Shown here: piece by piece, positions 1 to 8,627 of the stretch
Position numbering within the stretch: position 1 is the stretch's first letter
Layout of the letters: each line of letters opens with the position of its first letter
NCBI RefSeq assembly: GCF_001953955.1
Contig: NZ_CP019301.1
Span: 388,501 to 452,500 of the forward strand
Length of the DNA: 64,000 bases
Source: Prevotella intermedia ATCC 25611 = DSM 20706
GTDB taxonomy: Bacteria; Bacteroidota; Bacteroidia; Bacteroidales; Bacteroidaceae
Direction of reading: 5' to 3'
Position numbers and translations under genes: made by a program
Notes under the pieces: generated by a model
The model's input: only the letters and a program-made list of their open reading frames with translations
Databases searched by the model: none
Told to the model about the DNA's origin: nothing

Positions 1-2
1 TC

Positions 3-41
3 GGTAAGGGACACCTTGTAGGACGCCCAAAGAACAACTGA
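3..41 (+). CDS. 3' end of an upstream gene (partial)
   Basis: Only one of the three forward frames stays open from the window edge for more than a few codons; it gives about 12 residues ending in GRPKNN and a TGA stop. Because the next gene makes mesaconate from methylaspartate, an upstream glutamate mutase subunit is the natural expectation, but 12 residues cannot show this. The call is a guess from context. Confidence 0.3.
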   Translation, partial: GKGHLVGRPKNN

Positions 42-108
42 TTCTGCAACGTTCTTTAAGCGAATATAAAGATAAGACATATCAATTAAAAATATAAACT
101 AACACATC

Positions 109-147
109 GGTCTCGCTATTGAATAATAGAGGAATGGTAGCGAGGCC
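109..147 (+). promoter_or_regulatory. Stem-loop in the leader of the methylaspartate ammonia-lyase gene
   Basis: GGTCTCGCTATT pairs with AATGGTAGCGAGGCC across a 12-base loop, with one or two wobble pairs. No T-run follows, so it is not an obvious intrinsic terminator. It lies 23 bases ahead of the ATG and could stabilise a processed message or control expression; that role is inference. Confidence 0.4.
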
Positions 148-169
148 ATAACTTAAACAGGTTCTTATT

Positions 170-1408
170 ATGAAAATCAAGAAAGTTGTATGCGCCCCAG
201 GTAAAACGGGCTTTTTCTTCGATGACCAGAAGGCCATCAAAGCTGGTGCTAAAAACGATGGTGCTTTCTATATTGGCACTCCTGAAACTCCTGGTTTCAA
301 GCAAGTAAGACAAGCTGGAGAGTCTATCAGCGTAATGTTCATTCTCGAAAACGGTGCGATTGCACACGGCGATTGCGCTGCTGTACAATACTCTGGTGCA
401 GGTGGCAGAGACCCATTGTTCCTTGCAGCAGACTTTATCCCTGTGATTGAAAAGGAGATAGCTCCGCTTTACGAAGGCAAGGAAATTACATCATTCCGTG
501 AAATGGCTGACCTCGTTGATAAGACAGTAAGCCCTTCTACTGGCAAAATATATCATACCGCTATTCGCTACGGCGTAACACAGGCTTGTCTCGATGCGGT
601 TGCAAAGAGCCAATGCAAGTTAATGGCACAGGTAATTGCTGACGAATACGGCACCGAAGTATCAAAGGAAATTATTCCAATCTTCTCTCAATCAGGCGAC
701 GACCGTTATCTGAATGCCGACAAGATGATAATGAAACGTGCCGACGTATTGCCCCATGCACTTTTCAACCACGTTGAGACAAAGGTAGGCTTGAAAGGCG
801 AAAAGATTAAGGAGTATGTTGAATGGCTCCGCAACCGCGTGCTTGAACTCCGTCCATGCGAATGCTACAATCCAACATTCCATATTGACGTTTACGGTAC
901 ACTCAGCATCGTGTTCAACAACGACTTCGAGGCTATCGCAAAGTACATCGGCGAAGTTGCTGAAATTGCCAAACCATTCCGCTTGCGTGTAGAAGGTCCG
1001 GTTGATATGGGCGAACGTGAAGCACAAATAGATGCCTTGGCAGCTATCCGTGCAGCGATGGACCGCGATGGAATCGACGCCGAAATAGTTGCTGACGAAT
1101 GGTGCAACACGTTGGAAGACATTAAAGACTTCACAGCAAAGAAGGCTGGACACATGGCACAGATAAAGACGCCAGACCTCGGCGGTATCAACAACACCAT
1201 CGAAGCTGTACTTTACTGCAAGGAACACGGCATGGGTGCCTACCTTGGTGGTACTTGCAACGAAACAAACCGCTCTGCAGAAGTTTGTGCAAACATAGCT
1301 ATGGCTACCAAACCTGTTCAGTATCTCGCAAAGCCAGGTATGGGTGTAGACGAAGGCTATATGATTGTCTTCAACGAAATGAGCCGTATCTTAGCTTTGA
1401 CTAAGTAA
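170..1408 (+). CDS. Methylaspartate ammonia-lyase
   Basis: Catalyses reversible loss of ammonia from L-threo-3-methylaspartate to give mesaconate, the step after coenzyme-B12-dependent glutamate mutase in the methylaspartate route of glutamate fermentation; cytosolic. The 412-residue length is typical. It has the enolase-superfamily barrel layout: Mg2+ ligands are placed at D240 (HIDVYG), E275 (RVEGPVD) and D309 (VADEW), the catalytic lysine at K333 (QIKTPDLGG), and a conserved histidine in the segment around 196-201. It is the first complete gene of a forward run that also holds a class I fumarase pair, which fits a glutamate to mesaconate to citramalate path. Glutamate mutase itself is not in the window and would be expected upstream. 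Function is assigned from family motifs and is secure. Confidence 0.93.
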   Translation: MKIKKVVCAPGKTGFFFDDQKAIKAGAKNDGAFYIGTPETPGFKQVRQAGESISVMFILENGAIAHGDCAAVQYSGAGGRDPLFLAADFIPVIEKEIAPLYEGKEITSFREMADLVDKTVSPSTGKIYHTAIRYGVTQACLDAVAKSQCKLMAQVIADEYGTEVSKEIIPIFSQSGDDRYLNADKMIMKRADVLPHALFNHVETKVGLKGEKIKEYVEWLRNRVLELRPCECYNPTFHIDVYGTLSIVFNNDFEAIAKYIGEVAEIAKPFRLRVEGPVDMGEREAQIDALAAIRAAMDRDGIDAEIVADEWCNTLEDIKDFTAKKAGHMAQIKTPDLGGINNTIEAVLYCKEHGMGAYLGGTCNETNRSAEVCANIAMATKPVQYLAKPGMGVDEGYMIVFNEMSRILALTK

Positions 1409-1452
1409 TTGTATCTTGGCTTCGGCTAAGTAATAAAAAAAAGAAAAAGAAG

Positions 1453-2829
1453 ATGGAAGAAATCAGAATACTTTCCACTACTGCGATATTGGGTTATGGT
1501 TTCCCAATGGAATCGTTTGTAGAAGGAATGAAACGTAAACCACATGTAATCGCAGTAGACGCTGGTTCAACAGACCCAGGCCCTTATTATCTTGGTGCAG
1601 GCAAGTCATTCACCGACCGCAACTCTGTAAAACGCGACTTGGAAATAATGATTCCTGCGGGCATCGAGGCGAAAGTGCCTGTTATTGTTGGTACTGCCGG
1701 CGGTAGTGGCGCACGTCCTCACGTTGAATTCGTACTCGATATTGTACGCGAAATAGCTAAAGAGAAAGGTCTTTCTTTCAAAATGGCAGTCATTCAGTCA
1801 GAGTTTGAAAAGGACTTTATCAAGGAAAACCTCCGCAATGGCAAGGTTACTCCACTCGCTCCAGCAAAGCCTATCGAAGAGAAAGATGTAGACGAGGCTG
1901 TCCACATCGTGGCACAAATGGGCGAAGAACCTTATATCAAGGCATTGGAAGAAGGTGCTGACGTCATCATTGCAGGCCGTTCTTACGACCCATCAGTATT
2001 TGCCGCCCTCCCTATTAAGGAAGGTTTCCCTAAAGGATTGGCTATCCACTTGGGCAAAATCCTCGAGTGTGCTGCCATCTGCGCATTGCCTGGAAGCGGT
2101 AGCGACTGTATGTTTGGCTACCTCCGCCACGACAACTTCGTGCTCGAACCATTGTCGTCAGCTCGTAAGTGCACCACGCTTTCCATTGCTGGACACACTC
2201 TTTACGAGAAGACGAACCCTTACATCTTGCCTGGTCCGGGCGGTGCAATCAACCTGCACGAATGCAAATTCGAGCAAGTTGATGAGAATAAGGTGCGCGT
2301 TTCGGGCTCTAAGTTCGTGCCAACCGACAAGTATTTCGTTAAGCTCGAAGGCGTTCGCCGCGTAGGTTATCGCACGATGTCGCCCGCAGCAGTGAAAGAC
2401 CCTGTCATGATTTCAAAGATAGACGAAATCACAAAGGCTGTGCGTGCTCGCGTAGAGGATAACTTCAAGAAGTATGGCATAACCGATTTCTTCCTCGATT
2501 TCAAGATTTACGGCAAGAAAGGCGTTATGGCTATGTTCGAAGGTGCTGAAGAATCTCACTCTGACGAGCTGCTCATCATCATTGAAGCAGTTGCCGACAC
2601 ACAGGAAACAGCGAACACTATCTGTGGCTTTGCACGAAGCACGTTGCTCCACTTCGGCTACGATGGTCGCTATTCTACATCGGGCAACCTCGCTTTCCCA
2701 TTCTCTCCGTCAGACTGCAAGATGGGCGAAGTTTACGAATTCAACGTCTATCACCTCTTGGAAGTAGACGACCCTACAAGTCTTTTCCCTATTACTTACG
2801 TCAATTTCGACAAGGGAGAATGCAAGTAA
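1453..2829 (+). CDS. AtuA-like (DUF1446) family protein
   Basis: 458 residues resembling the acyclic-terpene-utilisation AtuA / DUF1446 family, whose biochemical role is poorly defined. Recognisable blocks are the N-terminal VDAGSTDPGPYYLG segment, the glycine-rich VGTAGGSGARPH segment near residue 85 and the AGRSYDPSVFAAL segment. No signal peptide or membrane segment is seen, so it should be cytosolic. It lies 44 bases after the ammonia-lyase and 24 bases before a DUF4387 gene; families of this kind are often found next to DUF4387 proteins, or fused to an equivalent domain, so the two probably form a complex. The setting suggests a role in methylaspartate/mesaconate/citramalate metabolism, but that is inference. 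Confidence 0.82.
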   Translation: MEEIRILSTTAILGYGFPMESFVEGMKRKPHVIAVDAGSTDPGPYYLGAGKSFTDRNSVKRDLEIMIPAGIEAKVPVIVGTAGGSGARPHVEFVLDIVREIAKEKGLSFKMAVIQSEFEKDFIKENLRNGKVTPLAPAKPIEEKDVDEAVHIVAQMGEEPYIKALEEGADVIIAGRSYDPSVFAALPIKEGFPKGLAIHLGKILECAAICALPGSGSDCMFGYLRHDNFVLEPLSSARKCTTLSIAGHTLYEKTNPYILPGPGGAINLHECKFEQVDENKVRVSGSKFVPTDKYFVKLEGVRRVGYRTMSPAAVKDPVMISKIDEITKAVRARVEDNFKKYGITDFFLDFKIYGKKGVMAMFEGAEESHSDELLIIIEAVADTQETANTICGFARSTLLHFGYDGRYSTSGNLAFPFSPSDCKMGEVYEFNVYHLLEVDDPTSLFPITYVNFDKGECK

Positions 2830-2853
2830 CTAACAGTAAAAGGAGATAAAAAC

Positions 2854-3174
2854 ATGGCACAATATAAATTAGTAGACGTGGCTTCAGTGATTCGCAGCAA
2901 GAACTCAGGCCCTTTCGAACTTACATTCGACGTCATTTTTAAAGACTTTGAAACTTACAACAAGGTGAAGGACGCCAACATCTTCAACGAAAAGATGTTC
3001 TGCGAACTCTACCATATCAAGGCTGAAGACATCATCAACATCATTCACTTCGACCCTGCAAAGGCTATCAAGACCACCATCGTCCGCCCTATCCCATCGG
3101 GTTCGTTGGGCGAAACCGATGTGTACGGCGCACAGCAGCACACACCTTTGATGAAGATGACCTTCGAATTGTAA
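2854..3174 (+). CDS. DUF4387 domain protein
   Basis: A 106-residue cytosolic protein recognised as DUF4387, typified by the VIRSKNSGPFELTFDV opening and a GSLGETDVYGAQQH-like C-terminal segment. It follows the AtuA-like gene after 24 bases, consistent with co-translation and with the usual AtuA/DUF4387 pairing. A hairpin terminator starts 13 bases after its stop codon, so this gene may close the first transcription unit. The molecular function is unknown; a subunit or cofactor role for the AtuA-like protein is the simplest inference. Confidence 0.8.
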   Translation: MAQYKLVDVASVIRSKNSGPFELTFDVIFKDFETYNKVKDANIFNEKMFCELYHIKAEDIINIIHFDPAKAIKTTIVRPIPSGSLGETDVYGAQQHTPLMKMTFEL

Positions 3175-3187
3175 CACAAACATAGAG

Positions 3188-3236
3188 CGAGTTGGCACCG
3201 AAACCCATACCATGGGGCGTGCCAACTCGTTCTTTT
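3188..3236 (+). terminator. Intrinsic terminator after the DUF4387 gene
   Basis: CGAGTTGGCAC and GTGCCAACTCG form a perfect 11-bp stem with a 20-base loop, followed by TTCTTTTTT. It also shows that the next reading frame should start downstream of the hairpin. Confidence 0.75.
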
Positions 3237-3317
3237 TTATACATAAGTTCTATTATACACTGGGCAACAAGCACTGCTTACACTGCCTTATCACACCAAC
3301 ACCCAGCACGAACAGCA

Positions 3318-4262
3318 ATGATAAACCCACTTCAACAATATCTTATATCGACGCAATACTTCGCTCCCCGTGGCAAAGAGCGTCTTATATTCCTCGGCGA
3401 CCACATCTCGCAACGCCACCTTCTCTACACCGACCGCCTTATCGGCATTGTCGGCGATGCAGGTTCGGGCAAGTCGTCGCTCATCAAGGGTATGTTTCCT
3501 GGATTGGAACTCACCAACGACGACGACGTTATCAACCCTCGCAAAATCCTTTCCATGCGCGAGGCGATTGCATTGGGCGAGATAAAGGAGGCTTCATCGT
3601 TCCATTTGGACATACGTTTCCTTACTGGTTTCATGCAGATGTGGGAGATTGCAGAGTTCGTTAAAACACTGTTGGAACACAAAAAGCGTGTCATCATCGA
3701 GCACTTCAACCTACTGCGCCAAGCCTTGGGACGCAATGCCGACCTGATAGTGGGTATCGGCGAGGAAATCATCGTGGCTCGTCCGACGATGTTTGGGCCA
3801 CTGCCCGAAAGCATTTACGACATTGTGCACGAGTCGTTGAAATACCGCAAGATGGCGCACACCGCCGAAGAAATCACCCGTTACATACTCGAGGACAACT
3901 ACGGCATTTATCCAGACAGCTACTACTTCTCCGACATACGCAACGGATTCGTACTGAAGTTCTACAACCACGAAGAGTTTGACATTCAGGAACTTGAAGA
4001 CAGCGTGAAAGAAGTGATAGATCAGCATCAGCCTGTGGCATACTACGACGAGGAACACATCACCATCGGCAAACGCATCGTAGAGTGCGGAGGCCCTCGC
4101 CTGCAGGTTACCAACACCCGAGACATATTGAATTTTGCCTTCGTAAAGGAACTTATGCACGACAAGGACAGCAAAACGTACTGCCTAATCGGCATTGTAG
4201 ACAAGAATTGCGAAAACATTGAAAACCGAAATACACAGTATTTCCTTACAAGAGAACTATAA
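3318..4262 (+). CDS. P-loop protein with a degenerate tRNA-synthetase second additional domain
   Basis: 314 residues from the chosen ATG; an upstream extension of the frame would run through the preceding terminator. The N-terminal half has a Walker A motif GDAGSGKSS (about 46-54). The C-terminal half resembles the second additional (SAD/editing) domain of alanyl- and threonyl-tRNA synthetases: HTAEE near 181 and CGGPRLQVTNT near 257 sit where zinc-binding HxxxH and CGGxH motifs are expected, but the second histidine of each is replaced. Proteins annotated as alanine-tRNA synthetase second additional domain fit this picture. It ends two bases before the fumarase alpha gene, so the two are co-expressed. 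Its substrate is unknown; no editing function should be assumed given the changed metal site. Confidence 0.72.
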   Translation: MINPLQQYLISTQYFAPRGKERLIFLGDHISQRHLLYTDRLIGIVGDAGSGKSSLIKGMFPGLELTNDDDVINPRKILSMREAIALGEIKEASSFHLDIRFLTGFMQMWEIAEFVKTLLEHKKRVIIEHFNLLRQALGRNADLIVGIGEEIIVARPTMFGPLPESIYDIVHESLKYRKMAHTAEEITRYILEDNYGIYPDSYYFSDIRNGFVLKFYNHEEFDIQELEDSVKEVIDQHQPVAYYDEEHITIGKRIVECGGPRLQVTNTRDILNFAFVKELMHDKDSKTYCLIGIVDKNCENIENRNTQYFLTREL

Positions 4263-5105
4263 ATGAGAGAAATTGAAGCATCAAGAATTACGGAGTTGGT
4301 AGAAAAACTCTGTATAGAAGCGTGTTACGTGCTTGCCGACGATATATACAACAAGCTCGCAATATGCCAGAAACAAGAGAAATCGCCCTTGGCAAGCGAA
4401 ATCATCGGTACGATAGTAAAGAATGCCGACATCGCCAGAACCGAGCGGGTGCCTATGTGTCAGGACACGGGAATGACGGTTGTGTTCGTCAAAATGGGAC
4501 AAGAGTGCCACGTTACGGGCGGTTTCATCGAGGAAGCCATCAACCAAGGCGTGCGCCAAGGCTATGCAAACGGTTATCTGCGCAAGTCGGTTGTGAAAGA
4601 CCCGATAGACCGTGTGAACACCACCGACAACACACCAGCCATCATTCACTACGAAATCGTATCGGGAGATGAGTTCCACATCACCGTAGCACCAAAGGGT
4701 TTCGGCAGCGAAAACAAGAGCGGGCTGAAGATGCTTACGCCCAGTGCAGGCGTGAAAGGAATCAAGGAGTTTGTCATCGACACCATTTTCCACGCTGGCG
4801 GCAACCCCTGCCCACCCATCATCGTAGGTATCGGCATCGGTGGAACTATGGAGCGGGCAGCCTTCCTCAGCAAGAAAGCCCTTCTCCGCCCTGTCGGCAG
4901 TGTGAGCGAAAAGCCTCACGTAGCCCAGTTGGAGAAAGAATTGCTGGAAGAAATCAACAAGCTCGGCATCGGCCCCTGCGGTTTCGGCGGCACAACAACC
5001 GCCTTGCAAGTAAGCATTCTCACCAATGCCACCCACATTGCAGGCTTGCCCGTATCGGTAAACATTGGCTGCCACGCCACACGACACGCCGAAGGTTCAC
5101 TCTAA
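4263..5105 (+). CDS. Class I fumarate hydratase alpha subunit (possible mesaconase)
   Basis: 280-residue catalytic, iron-sulfur-binding half of a two-subunit class I hydratase. Cysteines expected to hold the [4Fe-4S] cluster are C66 (PMCQDTGM), C183 (GNPCPP) and C239 (GPCGFGG). The family hydrates fumarate, L-tartrate or mesaconate. Because mesaconate is made four genes upstream, this enzyme may convert it to citramalate, as the two-subunit mesaconase of glutamate-fermenting clostridia does; a housekeeping fumarase is the alternative and sequence alone does not separate them. The start directly abuts the preceding stop and the beta subunit follows after 25 bases. Confidence 0.88.
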   Translation: MREIEASRITELVEKLCIEACYVLADDIYNKLAICQKQEKSPLASEIIGTIVKNADIARTERVPMCQDTGMTVVFVKMGQECHVTGGFIEEAINQGVRQGYANGYLRKSVVKDPIDRVNTTDNTPAIIHYEIVSGDEFHITVAPKGFGSENKSGLKMLTPSAGVKGIKEFVIDTIFHAGGNPCPPIIVGIGIGGTMERAAFLSKKALLRPVGSVSEKPHVAQLEKELLEEINKLGIGPCGFGGTTTALQVSILTNATHIAGLPVSVNIGCHATRHAEGSL

Positions 5106-5130
5106 ACACGCAAATATAAGAAAACGAATT

Positions 5131-5685
5131 ATGGAAGAAAAACGAATTATATCAGCTCCCTTCACCGACGAAACCATCAAGTCGCTCCACGCAGGCGATA
5201 TGGTTTACATTTCGGGCACTATATATACGGCGCGCGATGCTGCACACAAGCGTCTTTGCGAAATGCTGGACGCAGGCGAACCAATGCCTTTCGACTTTGA
5301 AGGTCAGGCGGTTTACTATGCTGGTCCCTGCCCTGCCAAGCCAGGACAACCCATCGGTTCTGTCGGTCCGACTACGGGTGGACGTATGGACGCCTACTCG
5401 CCACGCCTCATTCAGCAAGGCTTACGCGTCATGATAGGCAAAGGCTCTCGTTCCGAAGAGGTTATCGACGCACTCAAAGAACACACTGGCGTTTACTTCG
5501 CTGCCATCGGCGGTGCTGCCGCTCTTATGGCAAAGGCAGTTAAAGAAGCCGAAGTCATCGCTTTCGACGAACTCGGCACAGAAGCAATACGCCGCCTACG
5601 TGTAGAGGAACTGCCCGTAATCGTAGCCATCGACCACGAAGGAAACGATATGTATAAGCTCGGTATAGAGAAATACAGACAATAG
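5131..5685 (+). CDS. Class I fumarate hydratase beta subunit (possible mesaconase)
   Basis: 184 residues, the C-terminal-type (swivel) domain of class I Fe-S hydro-lyases, with the characteristic YAGPCPA and GSVGPTTGGRMD segments and a MIGKGSR motif. It completes the hydratase with the alpha subunit just upstream. The open frame extends 22 codons further upstream into the alpha gene, but MEEKRIISAPF is the natural N-terminus and has a fitting intergenic gap. A hairpin with a T-run begins about 28 bases after the stop, closing the unit. Confidence 0.88.
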   Translation: MEEKRIISAPFTDETIKSLHAGDMVYISGTIYTARDAAHKRLCEMLDAGEPMPFDFEGQAVYYAGPCPAKPGQPIGSVGPTTGGRMDAYSPRLIQQGLRVMIGKGSRSEEVIDALKEHTGVYFAAIGGAAALMAKAVKEAEVIAFDELGTEAIRRLRVEELPVIVAIDHEGNDMYKLGIEKYRQ

Positions 5686-5713
5686 AAAGCCCCTGAAAAT
5701 GTTATAACTTTCC

Positions 5714-5757
5714 ATACTCCCATGCTGTTTTCTCAAACAGAATGGGAGTATTTTTTT
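5714..5757 (+). terminator. Intrinsic terminator after the fumarase genes
   Basis: ATACTCCCA pairs with TGGGAGTAT, with an inner CTGTTT/AAACAG stem, followed by seven T residues. Confidence 0.85.
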
Positions 5758-5834
5758 GTGCGGAAGTACAGCCAAAAGAAAACCGTTCCACCGATAAACA
5801 TCTGTCATTTCTCCACCGCAGGGACGTGATTTGG

Positions 5835-6024
5835 GTGTAAATATTTTTCACAAGCGTATCTATTACGTAACCACTTAATTATCAGCGCATTGCAAAACCT
5901 GTTGTTTTGCATTCCAAAAGCGTAGGTTTTGCACGGTAAAAGCGGCTGTTTTGCATCGCAAAACCTACGCTTTCGCAATGTCAAAGCGCAGTTATCACTT
6001 TTTAAGAGAATTATCTTTACAAAA
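5835..6024 (+). repeat. Modular 190-bp intergenic repeat, copy A
   Basis: Begins GTGTAAATATTTTTCAC and ends TTATCTTTACAAAA. Module order: GCGTAGG, then GCGGCTG, then CCTACGC, so module 3 is the complement of module 1. It lies between two convergent genes. Beyond it, up to the S46 peptidase terminator near 6397, no gene is seen. Confidence 0.9.
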
Positions 6025-6396
6025 GCATTGTGTTTGTCTGTTATTTGCCAACAATTTTTTGGGCAAAAGAAAACGACAGGCTTCTCAGTCCGTCGTTTCT
6101 ATTTTTTGTTAGGCATTAGTTAGTAAGGTGTATAAGATTGTTTCAGGATAACGGGTGTAAATTTACACTTTTTTTATTTATCATCAAAACTTTTCAAGCT
6201 GTTTTCCTGTCTTCTTAAACAATTTTAAAGACGTGTGCGATAACACTTCCTGCAATTATGAAATCTTTGCGATTATGCTACAAGGCTGCCACAATGGTGC
6301 CGCAAAGCGCAAACAGCGTGCGAATGCAAGCGAAAGGGCAGAGAACAAAGGCGGTACGGAGTACTGAATCGCAAGAAGGCTGTGGCTGGTTTGAGA

Positions 6397-6438
6397 ACAA
6401 AAAAGGTGTGGCAAAAACCAATTTGCCACACCTTTTAT
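6397..6438 (-). terminator. Terminator after the S46 peptidase gene
   Basis: A long stem (AAAAGGTGTGGCAAA with TTTGCCACACCTTTT) with a short loop; on the minus strand it is followed by a T-run. Confidence 0.8.
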
Positions 6439-6464
6439 TTTATATATGTGTCTTTGCTGCTCGC

Positions 6465-8588
6465 TTACTTTGCGTTGATTTCCTTAATCAAGCGGTCAGC
6501 GTGTCCCCATTTGTCCATCATATAGAGTACGAAACGAATGTCTACACCGATGCAACGCGCAAGGTTGCGGTCGAAGTTGATGTCTGAACTGAGGCTGTCC
6601 CAGTTGCCGTCGAATGCAAGACCGATGAGTTCGCCCTTACCATTGAACATTGGCGAACCAGAGTTACCGCCTGTAATGTCGTTGTTTGTAAGGAAGCAGA
6701 GTTGCATCTTGCCCGATGTCTTGTCGGCATACTTGCCGAAATCGTTAGAAGAGAGCAGGCTCATCATAATTGGTTCTGCCTTGTAGTCGGCAATCTTGTC
6801 GGCTTTCTTGAATTTCTCCACGATGCTTTCGGCTGTCGTATAGTAGCCGCTGTTGAAGCCGCCAATCATATAACCGCCTACCTGACCATAGCTCAAACGC
6901 ATTGTAAAGTTGGCATCGCTATAGTGTGGAAGGTCCATTTCCATTTGTATTTTGGCTTCGGTGAGTTTCTTTTCCTGTGCCTTGATGTTTTCAGTTACTT
7001 GCATTGACTTCTTTGCAATCTGCTGATAAACTTCCAAGAGGTCTTTTCCTACCTGCGCAGCAGGGTCTTTCATAAACTTCTTGCTGTCGTTAGGATAGAA
7101 CTTTTCGCCCTTTGTAAGCACCTTACTGGTCTTGTAAAGCCAGTCGGTGTACTTGTAGAAGTCGCCTCCGAACTTCTTCTTTACAGTCTGGAAGAATGCC
7201 GGGTGATATTCAGCAGGCATCATCTTGGCGTAGTTCTGCATCATTGCGGCTGTCAGCTCCTTATCAAGTGCATAGTTCCACTCGCTGCTATTATCCTTAA
7301 ACTCAAAGTATTGCGCCTTTGGATTGGCTGCCGAGCCCTTCAATGGCGTCTTGGTATTCATATTCATAGCACGTGTGAAGAACTCTGTTGTGCGTCTGAA
7401 CGATTCTGACCAATAGCTTAAAGCCTGTACCAACGGACGGTTTTGAGCGTAGAGTTGCTCCAATTCGCTGAAGTTTACATCTATTGCAGGGTTCTTTGTA
7501 GGCTGCTTTGCCAACCAGTTCTTAATCTTTCCTTCGTATTCAGCCTTCTGCCTGATGAGTCCGATAGAGTCGATACACTTGTTCATACCCATTGAATTCT
7601 TCCAGTAATTGGCAGAACTTGCATACTTAGACTCGTACTGAATGCGCACGTTTTGGTCGGCGTCCATATACTTCTTCATAAGTGCGAGTTTGATGTCGCG
7701 GCTCTGCACTCGTGAGGTATTCTCAATATCGCGACGCTGCTGAATGCCATATGAAGAGAGGTAGCGGTTTGTGCTGCCCGGATAACCGATGGTCATGGCG
7801 AAGTCTTTGTCCTTATAGCCTTGCAAACTAACAGGTGCGTAGTGCTCTGGGTGGTAAGGCACGTTGTCCTTAGAGTAGGCAGCAGGTCCGTTAGTCTTAG
7901 GGTCGGCGTATATACGGAACACCGAGAAGTCGCAAGTCTGGCGTGGCCACATCCAGTTATCGGTATCACCACCGAACTTACCCATACTCTTTGGAACGGT
8001 GAACACAAGGCGCACGTCGGTAAAGTCTTGATAAGTGGTAGCGTAATACTTGTTTCCTTCGTAGAACGGAGCCACTTCGATGTGCAAAGTCTTGTCGATT
8101 TTCTTGATTGAATCGTTCAGAACGTTCTCCACAGAGTCAATAATCTCACCTTGTTCCTTCAACGATTTGTTCTCGATGAGCGGTGCAATGCGGTTGGTAA
8201 TGTCCTGCTGACCACGCATAAACGAAACAAAGGTGTTTTCGTTTGGCAGTTCTTCGGCGAAGCTCTTGGCATAGAAGCCGTCGCGCATGTAGTCGTGCTC
8301 AACCGTTGAGTGTGCATTGATGGCACCGAAACCACAGTGGTGGTTGGTGAAAACCAAGCCATCGGGCGATACAACAACACCTGAACAGAAGCCAGAGAAG
8401 TTTACAACGTAGTTGCTGATAGCATCTGGATTGTTGTAAAGTTTGTCGCAAGGCAACGAAAAACCATAATCTACCATCTGCGTATAAACCGCTTCAGGCA
8501 AGTTGTAAAGTGTCCACATACCTTCATCTGCCTTAGAAGCAGTGCTCAGAGAGAGCAGTCCGGCAAGGAGCAATGTTGATTTTTTCAT
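6465..8588 (-). CDS. S46 family dipeptidyl-peptidase, DPP7-like
   Basis: 707 residues with a cleaved-type signal peptide (MKKSTLLLAGLLSLSTASKA), so it is exported to the periplasm or surface. S46 enzymes release N-terminal dipeptides and feed peptide fermentation. The chymotrypsin-like catalytic histidine is in TNHHC (H84) and the serine in GGNSGSP (S643). Eighteen residues after the serine is a glycine (AFDGN); in the family, glycine there goes with DPP7 hydrophobic specificity and arginine with DPP11 acidic specificity, so I call it DPP7-like from memory of that rule. It lies 39 bases downstream of the flippase gene on the same strand and may be read from it or from its own promoter. Confidence 0.88.
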   Translation of the reverse strand: MKKSTLLLAGLLSLSTASKADEGMWTLYNLPEAVYTQMVDYGFSLPCDKLYNNPDAISNYVVNFSGFCSGVVVSPDGLVFTNHHCGFGAINAHSTVEHDYMRDGFYAKSFAEELPNENTFVSFMRGQQDITNRIAPLIENKSLKEQGEIIDSVENVLNDSIKKIDKTLHIEVAPFYEGNKYYATTYQDFTDVRLVFTVPKSMGKFGGDTDNWMWPRQTCDFSVFRIYADPKTNGPAAYSKDNVPYHPEHYAPVSLQGYKDKDFAMTIGYPGSTNRYLSSYGIQQRRDIENTSRVQSRDIKLALMKKYMDADQNVRIQYESKYASSANYWKNSMGMNKCIDSIGLIRQKAEYEGKIKNWLAKQPTKNPAIDVNFSELEQLYAQNRPLVQALSYWSESFRRTTEFFTRAMNMNTKTPLKGSAANPKAQYFEFKDNSSEWNYALDKELTAAMMQNYAKMMPAEYHPAFFQTVKKKFGGDFYKYTDWLYKTSKVLTKGEKFYPNDSKKFMKDPAAQVGKDLLEVYQQIAKKSMQVTENIKAQEKKLTEAKIQMEMDLPHYSDANFTMRLSYGQVGGYMIGGFNSGYYTTAESIVEKFKKADKIADYKAEPIMMSLLSSNDFGKYADKTSGKMQLCFLTNNDITGGNSGSPMFNGKGELIGLAFDGNWDSLSSDINFDRNLARCIGVDIRFVLYMMDKWGHADRLIKEINAK

Positions 8589-8627
8589 AATTAATTGTAT
8601 AAATGATAAATAAATTTTTGTGCTTTC

